Source: Sphingobacterium composti | GTDB taxonomy: Bacteria; Bacteroidota; Bacteroidia; Sphingobacteriales; Sphingobacteriaceae | Assembly (NCBI RefSeq): GCF_009829075.1 | Contig: NZ_WUQZ01000008.1 | Location: 1 to 64,000, forward strand | Reading direction: 5' to 3' | DNA: 64,000 nt | In this document: positions 26,419 through 35,742 of the stretch, piece after piece | How positions within the stretch are numbered: position 1 is the stretch's first letter | Layout: each line of letters starts with the position of its first letter | Translations under genes and position numbers: made by a program | Notes under the pieces: generated by a model | The model's database searches: none | The model's input: the letters and a program-made list of their open reading frames with translations, nothing else | What the model was told of the DNA's origin: nothing

Positions 26419-28521
26419 TTAATAAAATCTAATACGATTGTCATCAATATCAGCATTGTCCATCAAGGCTTTGAAGATTGAACCCCATGAGCGTTGTTGT
26501 TTAGTTGCCAACATTTGTTTTTGCTGTGCTTTACGTTCAGTCTCCACCATTTCTTTAGGATTTACAAAGCTCGAAACTTGTACTGCATATACACCTTGTG
26601 AGCCTTCAATACTTTTCGAAGGTTTGTTCGGTTGCAAACCGAATACTGTTCCAATAACTGCACTTTCGAAAGACACTCCTGGAATTACTGGGTTAGCTAA
26701 TACAATGTTTTCTACATTAACAGCTGTTTTACCTAATTTTTGAGCTACTTGATCAATGTTAGAAGCGCCGTTTAATGCGTTGTTCATTTTTTCTTTCAGC
26801 ATGCGTGCTTTTACAAGGTTGGTAACGCCTAGTTGAATTTCTGACTTTATTTCTTCTAATGGCTGTATGCCTTTAGGACTTACGCCAGTTGTTTTTGCAA
26901 GGATAAAGTAATTATCAGTTTCAAATATTTTATCTGTGACATCACCAGCTTTGGATTCATATACCCATCTTACCAACTCTCTAGGAATATCTACACCATT
27001 TAATGTATTGTCCATAGCGCGTAGACGAATTGCTTTTTCAATATTTGCATTATGCTTTTTAGCAACATCAGCAAAGTTTTTGCTGTTTATTTCAGATAGG
27101 ATGTTATTTGCTTTAGTATAAGCTGCATCAGTAGTTTCTTTACCAGCAACAATTGCTTTATCAACAACAGCTACTTTTACAATTTTAGAATTACCGATAT
27201 GTTTTTCGATTTTCAATACGTGCACACCAAATTGTGATTCTACTACAACCACATCTCCAGGTTTGTTGTTGAAAGCAGCTTCCTCAAATGGGCCAACCAT
27301 TTGACCTCTTGTGAATGTACCTAAATCACCGCCATTATTCTTACTTCCTGGATCTTGGCTAAATTCGATAGCCAAAGTTTCGAATTTCTCACCTTTTGCT
27401 AATAAGCCTTTGATAGAGTCAGCCTTAGCTTTAGCTTTGTCAATACCACCTTCAGCTGTTGCATTCAATAATATATGACTAGCTTTTACTGAGTCGGCAC
27501 TGAATTTTGAATCCAATACTTTTGCTATTTCATACGTGCCATTTGATGCGTAAGGTCCTACAGTTGTGCCTACTGGTACATTAAAAACTACTGAATCCAA
27601 TGCAGGGCTCAATTGACCTTTTTTGTAATAAGTAATTGGAGCTTTGTTTTCTGAATTAATCGCTACGAAAGAAGAATCATTTGCCGATGTGCTCAACTCT
27701 TGTTTTAATGATTGAATAGAAGCCAATGTCGAAGCTGAATCTTGTTTAGTAGGTCTAGCATCAATTAAAATGTATTCTACAGAACGAGTTTCTTCTTCGT
27801 TTTTGAATAAATTTTTGTTTTTTTCGTAGTATTCTTTGTAGTCAGCATCTGTTAACTTGATTTCGCTTTCATTTACTGAAGAATAATCCAAAAGAACGTA
27901 TTTGAAATTAGCTAATTTGTTTTTAGCAGTATATTCATCTTGTGCTTCCAATGCCGTTACATAAACTGAAGAACTGACTAGGTTAGAGTATTTTTCTGCT
28001 AATCTTTGTGAGCGAATTTGTTCTAACATTCCTTCCCATTGTTGAGCTATCTGTGGATTATTTTTAGCTTCTGTAATTACTTGTGCCAAATAAGCTCTAT
28101 CAAATTGACCTGTTTGAGGATTTGTAAAAGTTTGGATGATTTGTTGAGCTGGGTTAGGGCCAGAGATTAAATCATTTAATTCTTTTTTACCTAAAGTAAT
28201 TCCTACTTTTTCAATTTCAGCATTCAACAATTCTTGTGATACCAATTGGTTCCATACTTGTTGAACAGCAAAGTTTCTGATTTGTGGAGTTTCTGCACCA
28301 CCCATTTGTTGTTGATACTGATTAGAAGTTTGATCAACCATAGCATTGAACTGCTGATAATCAATACCATTACCATTGATATTACCTACTTCATTCTGTT
28401 TTTGCATCCAAAATGGAGTTCCTGATTGAATAATATCACCTAATAAGAATGCAACAATTGCTAAACCGATAACGAAGATTACTAATCCCGCACGGTTACG
28501 CAAATTACCCATTAATCCCAT
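26419..28521 (-). CDS. PpiD-like periplasmic peptidyl-prolyl isomerase/foldase
   Basis: A 700-residue protein with one N-terminal transmembrane anchor (about residues 12-32, LVIFVIGLAIVAFLLGD). A SurA-N-like chaperone region follows to about 230. A parvulin (PPIC) domain lies at about 340-445, with KASHILLNAT, GEKFETLAIEFSQDP and GGDLGTFTRGQMVGPFEEAAF. A second, degenerate region occupies the C-terminus. This is the PpiD layout, an inner-membrane anchored chaperone at the exit of the Sec translocon. Its place upstream of the outer-membrane and LptC genes fits envelope biogenesis. Confidence 0.9.
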   Translation of the reverse strand: MGLMGNLRNRAGLVIFVIGLAIVAFLLGDIIQSGTPFWMQKQNEVGNINGNGIDYQQFNAMVDQTSNQYQQQMGGAETPQIRNFAVQQVWNQLVSQELLNAEIEKVGITLGKKELNDLISGPNPAQQIIQTFTNPQTGQFDRAYLAQVITEAKNNPQIAQQWEGMLEQIRSQRLAEKYSNLVSSSVYVTALEAQDEYTAKNKLANFKYVLLDYSSVNESEIKLTDADYKEYYEKNKNLFKNEEETRSVEYILIDARPTKQDSASTLASIQSLKQELSTSANDSSFVAINSENKAPITYYKKGQLSPALDSVVFNVPVGTTVGPYASNGTYEIAKVLDSKFSADSVKASHILLNATAEGGIDKAKAKADSIKGLLAKGEKFETLAIEFSQDPGSKNNGGDLGTFTRGQMVGPFEEAAFNNKPGDVVVVESQFGVHVLKIEKHIGNSKIVKVAVVDKAIVAGKETTDAAYTKANNILSEINSKNFADVAKKHNANIEKAIRLRAMDNTLNGVDIPRELVRWVYESKAGDVTDKIFETDNYFILAKTTGVSPKGIQPLEEIKSEIQLGVTNLVKARMLKEKMNNALNGASNIDQVAQKLGKTAVNVENIVLANPVIPGVSFESAVIGTVFGLQPNKPSKSIEGSQGVYAVQVSSFVNPKEMVETERKAQQKQMLATKQQRSWGSIFKALMDNADIDDNRIRFY

Positions 28522-28609
28522 ATTCCGTTATTTGTATTTATGTGTTCTTTAGTTATTTAATTGACTTTGTTTTTAAACAAGGCGCAAGATACAATTTTTA
28601 TAAAAAAAA

Positions 28610-28628
28610 AGCATATAAAATATATGCT
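28610..28628 (-). terminator. Intrinsic terminator after the LptC-like gene
   Basis: A 7-base stem (agcatat and atatgct) around a 5-base loop is followed on the minus strand by nine T residues. It lies 40 bases beyond the end of the LptC-like gene. Confidence 0.8.
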
Positions 28629-28668
28629 AATTCAAAACATCTTTTGCTGATTGTTGTTTTATAGAATT

Positions 28669-29280
28669 TTATTGACCGAAACTTGGAATATTACTGCTAC
28701 TTGAAGGAATCACAAATCCCGTCATTTGTTCTCCTTGTATATTCTTGAATTCCGTATCTGATTTGAATGAGAGCGCCTGCAAGCTACCTCTCGCATCTTT
28801 GAAATCCATGGTAATTGGTACAGAATTATAATAAATTTTTTGATTCTCATCGTAAAAAATCTCTTCCGATTTGATTACAGATCCATCAGCCATATTGATG
28901 ACAACATTTTTTCTAAATTCTGTTATTCCCTCCTTAGCACGTTGTATACCATAATCCGAACGTATACGTTGTGTTTCTTTACCATCAGCATCATAAAAGA
29001 TAATTTGTAATCCCTTTTCGAATTCGTAATTGTTGTTCTTGCCCTGCGTCGTATCATGGTAGATTTTCATTTCAGGACCAGTCAATTGTGCTTTTACGAC
29101 AGCAGAATCACTATAAATTATTTTGACATCCTTGTACAAATCTACGGCTTCTTCCTGTTGGATATTTTCAATTGCATTGATATCCTTCATTTCATTCTCA
29201 CAAGCTGTAAATAGGAAAATCCCTATTGCGCAAAAAGCAAATAGGGATGTCAAATTCTTTAGGAATAGTTTACTAATCAT
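28669..29280 (-). CDS. lptC: LptC-like LPS-export lipoprotein
   Basis: A 203-residue lipoprotein with signal peptide and lipobox LFTAC (then ENEMKD). The mature part shows the OstA/LptC beta-jellyroll repeats: VDLYKDVKIIYSDSA, then GLQIIFYDADGKETQRIRSDYG, then EFRKNVVINMADGSVIKSEEIFYDENQK. In the family LptC links the LptB2FG transporter to the periplasmic LPS bridge. I chose ATG 29280, which overlaps the end of the upstream outer-membrane gene by 8 bases, over an upstream in-frame ATG that lies deeper inside that gene. Symbol is by function; Bacteroidota LptC proteins are lipidated. Confidence 0.8.
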   Translation of the reverse strand: MISKLFLKNLTSLFAFCAIGIFLFTACENEMKDINAIENIQQEEAVDLYKDVKIIYSDSAVVKAQLTGPEMKIYHDTTQGKNNNYEFEKGLQIIFYDADGKETQRIRSDYGIQRAKEGITEFRKNVVINMADGSVIKSEEIFYDENQKIYYNSVPITMDFKDARGSLQALSFKSDTEFKNIQGEQMTGFVIPSSSSNIPSFGQ

Positions 29281-30598
29281 AACTTCTTCTACGGAACCAA
29301 AGGTCATTGATGTTGAATCCTATATTGATGTTTATATAACGCTCACGTACTAAATTGTTTTTTAGAGTACCTTGTTGACCCAATTCTGCTGAAATGTTAA
29401 TTCTGGATGATGTACTTCCAAAGTTCGTCTCGGGTAATGGGAGTCCAAATCCTAAAGTCACGGCCATATCATCAATACGTGTATTGTTGGCGGTAATGTG
29501 TCCTTGGTTATAACGCATACCTAAGCGGTAATCCACTATATTCCAATACTTATTTGAACTTGCGTCAGGTTTCCATTGTCCACCAAGAGCTACCCCATAG
29601 TTTTTACCAAGCGGGGCTTCACCTGCACGAGTTTGGTATTCTGTCCAATCTGCATATTTGAAATCAGCACCAATCATCCAATCATATCCTTTTGAAACCG
29701 TAATACCAACACTGTGTTTCATTGGAAGATTTATATTACGTGTACGCTCTCCTGTTTGAGGTAGAGAGTCCAAAGCCACATTCTCGAAATCTAGCTCCGA
29801 GGATGGCTGTGTGCGTGTTATTAGTTGGGATGTTTTTTCTTTTACCGTGTTATTCAATGAGCCTGAATACCCTAGAGTAATATTGTGTTTTCTGCTGACA
29901 GGAAATGAGTATTGCGCTCCATAATCAACGATTAAGCCTCTCACTAATCTAGTTGTTTGGCTTCTAGCATTTAATGAGTTGAAATCATAGGGAAAAGTAA
30001 CTGTTAGATTATCTTTTAGCTCACCAAAAAGGAAACCTGCATTACCACCAATACTTAAACCTTTGAAAGGAGAGAAGCCATAGCCAACAAAAGCCTTATT
30101 TAAACCGCCTTCGCCTTCTTTGGATTGGCGAGTGGTAATAGTGCCCATAGTACGCATTTCAGTAATATTGTATCCAACATCGGAATAGGGCGTTAATCCA
30201 AAAGCAACACCATGATTACGTGCTACTGCAAAACCAAAACCAAAATGTGAAAATGCAAAATCGGCGGTATTATCTTGTGCGCTACCTTTTGTCAATTGGG
30301 TCATGTTGCCATAAAGTCCAGCCTCTAAAATTGTTCTGTTCAGTCCAGAATAACTTGCTGGGTTAGCAATATTCAATATTGGTAAACCTGCTTGATACCT
30401 CACAGCAGTGGAGATCCCTCCCATTGATCTAGTTTGTGGTAATAAATCTTCGCGCGTCTGCCCAATTCCAAATTTTGAATAGGGTGAGTGAGAAGTCGTT
30501 TCTTGAGCGAAAGTATGTGTTGCCGTCAGCATCAATGCCGTTCCGAACATAACTTTTAACGCTTTTTTTGCACTCAATATGTTTGATTGTCTATGCAT
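29273..30598 (-). CDS. Outer-membrane beta-barrel protein, FadL/OmpP1-like
   Basis: A 441-residue outer-membrane protein with signal peptide (cleavage before QETTSHSPYSKFG). The mature start HSPYSKFGIGQ and the following RSMGGISTAVRYQAGLPILNIANPASYSG resemble the hatch region of FadL-like porins, including an NPASY motif. The rest is a series of amphipathic strands, with terminal INIGFNINDLWFRRRSYD. The end does not finish with the usual aromatic C-terminal residue. It is translationally coupled to the LptC-like gene. Substrate is unknown. Confidence 0.75.
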   Translation of the reverse strand: MHRQSNILSAKKALKVMFGTALMLTATHTFAQETTSHSPYSKFGIGQTREDLLPQTRSMGGISTAVRYQAGLPILNIANPASYSGLNRTILEAGLYGNMTQLTKGSAQDNTADFAFSHFGFGFAVARNHGVAFGLTPYSDVGYNITEMRTMGTITTRQSKEGEGGLNKAFVGYGFSPFKGLSIGGNAGFLFGELKDNLTVTFPYDFNSLNARSQTTRLVRGLIVDYGAQYSFPVSRKHNITLGYSGSLNNTVKEKTSQLITRTQPSSELDFENVALDSLPQTGERTRNINLPMKHSVGITVSKGYDWMIGADFKYADWTEYQTRAGEAPLGKNYGVALGGQWKPDASSNKYWNIVDYRLGMRYNQGHITANNTRIDDMAVTLGFGLPLPETNFGSTSSRINISAELGQQGTLKNNLVRERYININIGFNINDLWFRRRSYD

Positions 30599-30609
30599 AT
30601 ATTTAATAA

Positions 30610-30625
30610 AATCCGAAAACGGATT
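30610..30625 (-). other. Small hairpin in the leader of the outer-membrane gene
   Basis: A perfect 6-base stem (aatccg and cggatt) around aaaa lies 12 bases upstream of the start codon at 30598, followed on the minus strand by TTTATT. It might be a weak attenuator or only chance. Confidence 0.3.
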
Positions 30626-30747
30626 GCTCTTTTATACTGTTAGGTCAATAATAATACTAACTTTTATTGGATACAAAACTATTTATTTTTAAATGAATAC
30701 CTTAGTCTATTTTGTTAAAAAAGGTTAATCATTTAGATATTAATAAT

Positions 30748-31731
30748 TTACATGAATTGAAAATAGATTATTGTCGCAATTATAACCACATAAACACTTT
30801 CATATAGCCATTTAATCTTAGCATACGCAAAATAATAGGCCAAATATATTGCTAATGGAGGTGCGCACAATAAAAAATGATTAATCGTAATCTGTCTGCT
30901 CAGATAAAACGAACCGATGATTAACAAAAGCATGTAAAACAATAATTGAAATGACTTACGAATATGTACAATGCTTCTGAAATATTGATCTTTTAACACC
31001 AAAAGAAACAATAATAATGCAATTCCGATTGGAATTGCTGCAAAGTAGTCATGATAGTCAGCCTCTAATCCTATTGGTAAAGGATTGGTGAAGGGCTTGA
31101 ATATTTCTAAAAATTCCTCGAATCGATCTATCCAATAATATACAACCCCTATCAAAAAATAAATTACACCAAACCCCAAGATAGGTGTAACCCATTCTCG
31201 CCAAATAAATGGTCTAAATATGATTAATGCAATCCATAATAGAAATAGCATAACAATAAAAGGGAAATAAATCAAACTTCCTAACGCCACAATCATTCCC
31301 AAATCAAACATTAGAGTTTTGACATCAGCTTGTTTATATATATTGAATAATTTACTCATCATCCAAATGGTGATGAAATTGCAAATTAAAGTTGGAGACA
31401 ACACTAAAAATGGAAGAAATAAACTCACTAATGTCATGAAAATCAGTGAAGTAAGGAATGTTGGTTTGCCTAAAAAGTTGAAATGATTAATTATCTTGTT
31501 AAGAAGAAATGCTTGTAGGAGTGTAAGTACCAACGTGAATAATACATTGGATTGAGGTTGGAGGTTTTTTCCAAACTCAATATTCAGGAGATTATCAACT
31601 GCCGGTTCTAAGAAGAAAGGCTTAAGGTCCTCTGGTAGATGGAGAAACGCGCCCAAACACAATAAAGTGCCAATCAAGCATACATAAAAGATGTTGAGTG
31701 GAGTAAACTTTCTGTGTTGATTGATAATCAT
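30748..31731 (-). CDS. DUF6427 multi-pass membrane protein
   Basis: A 327-residue membrane protein with about nine hydrophobic segments. The segment QAFLLNKIINHFNFLGKPT followed by LICNFITIWMMSKLFNIYKQ, and LIYFPFIVMLFLLWIALIIFRPFIWREW, matches the order seen in DUF6427 proteins of Bacteroidota. Function is unknown. It lies 25 bases behind the CcmD-like gene and may be in the same transcript, although no link to cytochrome maturation is known. Confidence 0.7.
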   Translation of the reverse strand: MIINQHRKFTPLNIFYVCLIGTLLCLGAFLHLPEDLKPFFLEPAVDNLLNIEFGKNLQPQSNVLFTLVLTLLQAFLLNKIINHFNFLGKPTFLTSLIFMTLVSLFLPFLVLSPTLICNFITIWMMSKLFNIYKQADVKTLMFDLGMIVALGSLIYFPFIVMLFLLWIALIIFRPFIWREWVTPILGFGVIYFLIGVVYYWIDRFEEFLEIFKPFTNPLPIGLEADYHDYFAAIPIGIALLLFLLVLKDQYFRSIVHIRKSFQLLFYMLLLIIGSFYLSRQITINHFLLCAPPLAIYLAYYFAYAKIKWLYESVYVVIIATIIYFQFM

Positions 31732-31756
31732 ATTTATAAATAGAAAAATTGAAAGA

Positions 31757-31960
31757 CTATTTGTCTTCCAATTTTTTTACTTTTCTGTCAATAGTAAATA
31801 AAAATGCATACATTCCAATAACAATAGTCAGAATAACACCCACGACTACCCAAATTTTTCCTGAACTTCTCAATCCCGTAGCCATTTCTACATCATTTTG
31901 AGCAAATGTAGAACAGATTGAGAATAGCATAAATGCCAATAAAAGGCTAATTTTTTTCAT
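31757..31960 (-). CDS. ccmD: CcmD-family small membrane protein
   Basis: A 67-residue protein with a signal-like first helix (cleavage possible after TFA) and a second transmembrane helix at about residues 34-56 (IWVVVGVILTIVIGMYAFLF), followed by a charged tail DRKVKKLEDK. Size, topology and position behind ccmC fit CcmD, which helps release holo-CcmE from the CcmABC complex. The predicted signal peptide is longer than in enterobacterial CcmD but common in Bacteroidota copies. Confidence 0.8.
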   Translation of the reverse strand: MKKISLLLAFMLFSICSTFAQNDVEMATGLRSSGKIWVVVGVILTIVIGMYAFLFTIDRKVKKLEDK

Positions 31961-31968
31961 TACAATAT

Positions 31969-32634
31969 CTATTGAATTTTATTTGCTTTATTTTCTAATA
32001 AACGAACTCTGTAACGGATTGTACATACCCAAATACCGGTCAGTATCCATCCTATGACAGCTGTATAAAATACCGGACGCATATAGTTGTCCATGTCTAA
32101 ATCCCCAAAAGTAGAGTTTCCGCCGCTTCCTGGATGTAGCGAATCTGTCAATTTAGGCAAAATATACAACAAGACGACCATAATAGGGAATGCAAAGATG
32201 TTGTATACTGCGGATATTTTGGCTCTTTTTTGTTCTTCTTCTAATGCATTACGCAATACTAAATATGCCAAATACATTAACGTCGCAATAGCGGAACCAT
32301 TTAACTTTGGATCATTAGGCCATGGCTCACCCCATGTGATGTTAGCCCACAGCATACCTGTCAACAAACCAAATCCACAAAAAACAATACCAACATTTAC
32401 GGCTTCCACAGCCATAACATCATGTCTCATATCATTTGTGTTGAGATATTTGATGCTATATATTACAGATATAAGATATAATATAAGCATAGTAAACCAC
32501 ATCGGTACGTGAAAATACACATTGCGAATGGTTTCATTAAGAATATGAAGTTCTGGAACAGGTCCAATTAATCCCGCTACTACCGACGCACTGACCATAC
32601 ACGCAGCTAGGATTTTCCACCAATTTTTTCTCAT
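31969..32634 (-). CDS. ccmC: Haem handling/export protein CcmC
   Basis: A 221-residue membrane protein with six hydrophobic segments. The two haem-ligand His residues appear as HVPMWFTM (residue about 42) and SLHPGSGG (about 168). Between them lies the tryptophan-rich signature, here ITWGEPWPNDPKLNGSA. CcmC inserts haem for delivery to CcmE in system I cytochrome c maturation. It follows ccmB by 13 bases and precedes ccmD by 8. Confidence 0.93.
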   Translation of the reverse strand: MRKNWWKILAACMVSASVVAGLIGPVPELHILNETIRNVYFHVPMWFTMLILYLISVIYSIKYLNTNDMRHDVMAVEAVNVGIVFCGFGLLTGMLWANITWGEPWPNDPKLNGSAIATLMYLAYLVLRNALEEEQKRAKISAVYNIFAFPIMVVLLYILPKLTDSLHPGSGGNSTFGDLDMDNYMRPVFYTAVIGWILTGIWVCTIRYRVRLLENKANKIQ

Positions 32635-32647
32635 TCTTAGTATAAAT

Positions 32648-33310
32648 TTAATCCCTCCAAAGGTAAGGAAATAACAATAAAGAAATTGTAATAGTTATAA
32701 TATTAATTGCAAGTAAAACGCCAATTTCGCCATAGCTGATCCCTCTGTCTAAACCTTGTAAAGCATTATTGGAAAGCTTAATGAGTACAATTAATAACGG
32801 GATAATAACTGGGAATGCTAATATAGCCATTATCGTACTGTTATTGCCTGTTTTTGAGCTGATTCCTGATACCATAGTAAACACAGTAGCAAAGCTGATA
32901 CTACCAAGTAATACCGCAACAAAATATAATAAAGTGTCTCCCACAGGATTTTTGAAGATGACAGAATACGTGAAATAGGCAATAATCGAAAGAAACACCA
33001 TCAAAATGGTGTTATATATAATTTTGGAAAGAATTATTGATTTTGGTCCAGTAATGGAATAGTAATACAATTGTCTATATTGACTTTCTTGTACAAAAGA
33101 TCGACTAATTGCATTGATGGAAGCAAAAAGTAGAATAATCCAAAAAAGAGCATTCCACATTAACGTATTATCTACAGTTTTGAATGCTTGATAACAAACG
33201 AAAACTGTAGATACTACATATAGAAATATGCTATTTATAGCATGCTTTGATCGCCATTCTAAGATAAGATCTTTATGGACTAAAGTTTTGACTTCTTTCA
33301 AAAGACTCAT
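32648..33310 (-). CDS. ccmB: Haem exporter membrane subunit CcmB
   Basis: A 220-residue protein with six hydrophobic segments starting MSLLKEVKTLVHKDLILEWR, the usual CcmB cytosolic lead. CcmB pairs with the ATPase CcmA in the haem-handling ABC complex; no ccmA is in this window. I chose ATG 33310: a TTG three codons upstream falls within a -7-like box (TATCTTTG, 33317-33324), so the longer form is unlikely. Confidence 0.9.
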   Translation of the reverse strand: MSLLKEVKTLVHKDLILEWRSKHAINSIFLYVVSTVFVCYQAFKTVDNTLMWNALFWIILLFASINAISRSFVQESQYRQLYYYSITGPKSIILSKIIYNTILMVFLSIIAYFTYSVIFKNPVGDTLLYFVAVLLGSISFATVFTMVSGISSKTGNNSTIMAILAFPVIIPLLIVLIKLSNNALQGLDRGISYGEIGVLLAINIITITISLLLFPYLWRD

Positions 33311-33316
33311 GTGATG

Positions 33317-33324
33317 CAAAGATA
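33317..33324 (-). promoter_or_regulatory. Predicted -7 promoter box of the ccmBCD genes
   Basis: On the minus strand the box reads TATCTTTG, a full consensus match, but it ends only six bases before the chosen ATG of ccmB. If used, the transcript would be nearly leaderless. No TTTG lies at the standard -33 distance. Confidence 0.35.
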
Positions 33325-33363
33325 CACATAATTTGAAATTCGTCTATTGAATGTATTACCTGA

Positions 33364-33738
33364 TTAAGCGTTTGAAATATCTGATTTAGCTTTATCAGCA
33401 ATATCTTCTGCTTTATTTGCCACGCCATGCGCAGCATCAGAAGCCTTATTCGCCCAAGTAGAAGCTTTGTCTGATACTTTATCTAATACATTTTTACCTG
33501 CGTCTTTTGCTTTTGCTTTTAAGTTTTCTAACTCTTCTTTCGCGCTTGCAGCAAGTTTAGATGCTTTTTTAGATTCTTTTTTAGATAATTCTTTGATTGA
33601 TTTTGTTAAATCTTTTATCCCACAATTTGCTTTGTCTAATGTTTTTTTACCATCTTCTGTAGCTAATAAATAATAAGCAGCAGTACCTACAGCAAGTCCT
33701 AATAATGCAAATGCTACTAATCCGTTTTTATTTTTCAT
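33364..33738 (-). CDS. YtxH-like protein with LEA-like helical repeats
   Basis: A 124-residue protein with an N-terminal membrane helix (NGLVAFALLGLAVGTAAYYLLA) followed by the YtxH-type turn ATEDGKKTLDKA. The remaining 90 residues are Lys- and Ala-rich amphipathic helix with 11-residue-like periodicity (for example VSDKASTWANKASDAAHGV), resembling late-embryogenesis-abundant and apolipoprotein-like helices. YtxH proteins are often stress induced. Monocistronic. Confidence 0.75.
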   Translation of the reverse strand: MKNKNGLVAFALLGLAVGTAAYYLLATEDGKKTLDKANCGIKDLTKSIKELSKKESKKASKLAASAKEELENLKAKAKDAGKNVLDKVSDKASTWANKASDAAHGVANKAEDIADKAKSDISNA

Positions 33739-33842
33739 AATATTTGAATTTTTTGATTGTATATAAATTTAACTACTCGTTTAGTGTTTTTATAGAACAA
33801 CCATCATTCCAAAAAGTTTTTATAAAATAGGATTAACAAAAT

Positions 33843-35681
33843 TTAACTTTCAACAATGCGTTGTGCTGACTGTAAGCTGTACAAATGATGATAAAGTCCT
33901 GAGCCTTTTGACAATAGTTGTTCGTGATTACCGAATTCAACAACATGCCCATTTTCAACAACGACAATATTATCTGCATTTTTGATTGTAGAGAGTCTGT
34001 GCGCGATAATAATAGAAGTTCTATTTTTCATAAGTTCTTCTAAAGCTTCTTGAACCAATCTTTCAGACTCAGAATCTAACGCTGAGGTTGCTTCATCCAA
34101 AATTAAAATCGAAGGATCCTTTAGTAGAGCTCTTGCGATTGCAATGCGTTGTCTTTGTCCACCTGATAGTTTAACGCCTCTTTCGCCAACAACAGTATCA
34201 TATCCTTCTGGAAAACTCATGATGAATTCATGTGCATTAGCACGTTTAGCGGCCTCGATGATTTCATTTGGTGCAGCGTCCAAACGGCCATAGTTTATAT
34301 TTTCACGAATAGTACCGCCGAAGAGTAATACATCTTGTGGAACGATAGCTACCTGATTACGAATGTCCGTTAATGAGTAGTGTGATGATGGCTGATCATC
34401 ATATAAAATTTGACCCTCTGAAGGATTATAGAATTGTAGAATCAATGATGCTATTGTCGATTTACCTGCGCCACTCGGACCTACTATGGCAATTTTCTCA
34501 CCAGCATTAGCTGTAAAGGAGATATCTTGTAAAATATTTAAGTCAGGTCGAGATGGATAAGCAAATTTTACCGAAGAAAAAGTCAATTTACCTTTAATTG
34601 GTTTGCTAATTTCTTTATTGCTTTTATCGACAACAATGTCTTCAGTTTTTTCATTCAAAATTTCGATAACTCTTTCGCAAGCGCCTAATGCTTTTTGAAT
34701 ACCGGCGTACAATTCTGGAAAACTACCCATAGAGCCAGCAACAAACATAGAATATAGAATGTATGTTGTTAAATCTCCAACAGTTATTTCGCCAGTAGAA
34801 ACCAAAGTAGCACCATACCATATAACGGCTATGATAGCGCCGAATATGCAAAAGATGATAAAAGAAGCGAACAAGCCCCTAAATGTAGCTCCTTTAATGG
34901 CCAGCTTGACTACGTTATCTAATTTTTGACCGTAGCGTTGAGATTCGTAATATTCGTTTACAAAGGCCTTTACGTTAGATATGCCTAATAGCGTTTCTTG
35001 AACAATGCTGTTTGAATCTGCTAATTGATCTTGTGTCTGACGAGAAAGATTGCGTATGAATCTACCAAAGAATAGTGCTGTAACGACCAATATTGGTAGA
35101 ATGCTCAAATTCATTAAGGCTAACTTTGGGGAAACCCAGACCAATAATAAAACACCAATTATTAAACTTAATGTTTGCCTGATTATTTCAGCTAATGTTG
35201 TGGTTAGCGTATCTTGAATCTGTGATAAATCCGCAGATAATCTACTATTCAATTCACCCACACGACGATTAGCAAAAAAATCAACAGGAAGAGTGATTAA
35301 TTTACGATATGAGTCGCGACGGATATTAGCTAATGCTTTTTCGGCAATTTCGACAAAAAGTCTGATACGAAAAAAAGATGTAATTGATTGAAATAATAAT
35401 ATGCTGATAGATAGAGAGCCGATATACAAAATACTTGGTTCAAGCCAAGGGTACGTTTGCTTACCTTGTGCCGCATCGATCATAGCACCCAAAAGTGCTG
35501 GGAATGTCAACATCGTTAAGCTAGATAGTACCAAAAATACCATCCCAATGATAAACTTGAATTTATAAGGCTTGAGATATCTAAATATTTCTAAAGCTTT
35601 TTTTACAAGTTCTTTGTTAATCTTTGGTTTTGGTAGTTCTTCAGCTTGGGTATTGCCACTATTCAGTCTTTGTCTAGCCAT
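33843..35681 (-). CDS. ABC exporter with fused permease and ATPase (MsbA-like)
   Basis: A 612-residue half-transporter. Residues about 30-340 hold six transmembrane helices of the ABC type I exporter fold. The ATPase has Walker A GPSGAGKST (near residue 400), signature KLSGGQRQRIAIARALL and Walker B ILILDEATSALD, then the H-loop in IIAHRLSTI. It forms a homodimer or heterodimer and probably exports lipids or drugs; MsbA-type lipid A flippase is one option but the substrate cannot be read from the sequence. Monocistronic with a TACATTTG box 32-39 bases upstream. Confidence 0.9.
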   Translation of the reverse strand: MARQRLNSGNTQAEELPKPKINKELVKKALEIFRYLKPYKFKFIIGMVFLVLSSLTMLTFPALLGAMIDAAQGKQTYPWLEPSILYIGSLSISILLFQSITSFFRIRLFVEIAEKALANIRRDSYRKLITLPVDFFANRRVGELNSRLSADLSQIQDTLTTTLAEIIRQTLSLIIGVLLLVWVSPKLALMNLSILPILVVTALFFGRFIRNLSRQTQDQLADSNSIVQETLLGISNVKAFVNEYYESQRYGQKLDNVVKLAIKGATFRGLFASFIIFCIFGAIIAVIWYGATLVSTGEITVGDLTTYILYSMFVAGSMGSFPELYAGIQKALGACERVIEILNEKTEDIVVDKSNKEISKPIKGKLTFSSVKFAYPSRPDLNILQDISFTANAGEKIAIVGPSGAGKSTIASLILQFYNPSEGQILYDDQPSSHYSLTDIRNQVAIVPQDVLLFGGTIRENINYGRLDAAPNEIIEAAKRANAHEFIMSFPEGYDTVVGERGVKLSGGQRQRIAIARALLKDPSILILDEATSALDSESERLVQEALEELMKNRTSIIIAHRLSTIKNADNIVVVENGHVVEFGNHEQLLSKGSGLYHHLYSLQSAQRIVES

Positions 35682-35712
35682 TATTATTCACTCAACGCTT
35701 GTTTAATGGCGA

Positions 35713-35720
35713 CAAATGTA
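35713..35720 (-). promoter_or_regulatory. Predicted -7 promoter box of the ABC exporter
   Basis: On the minus strand the box reads TACATTTG, a full match to TAnnTTTG, 31 bases upstream of the ATG at 35681. No clear -33 element at the standard spacing. Confidence 0.4.
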
Positions 35721-35742
35721 CATATATTCCCCAATGAAGCTA

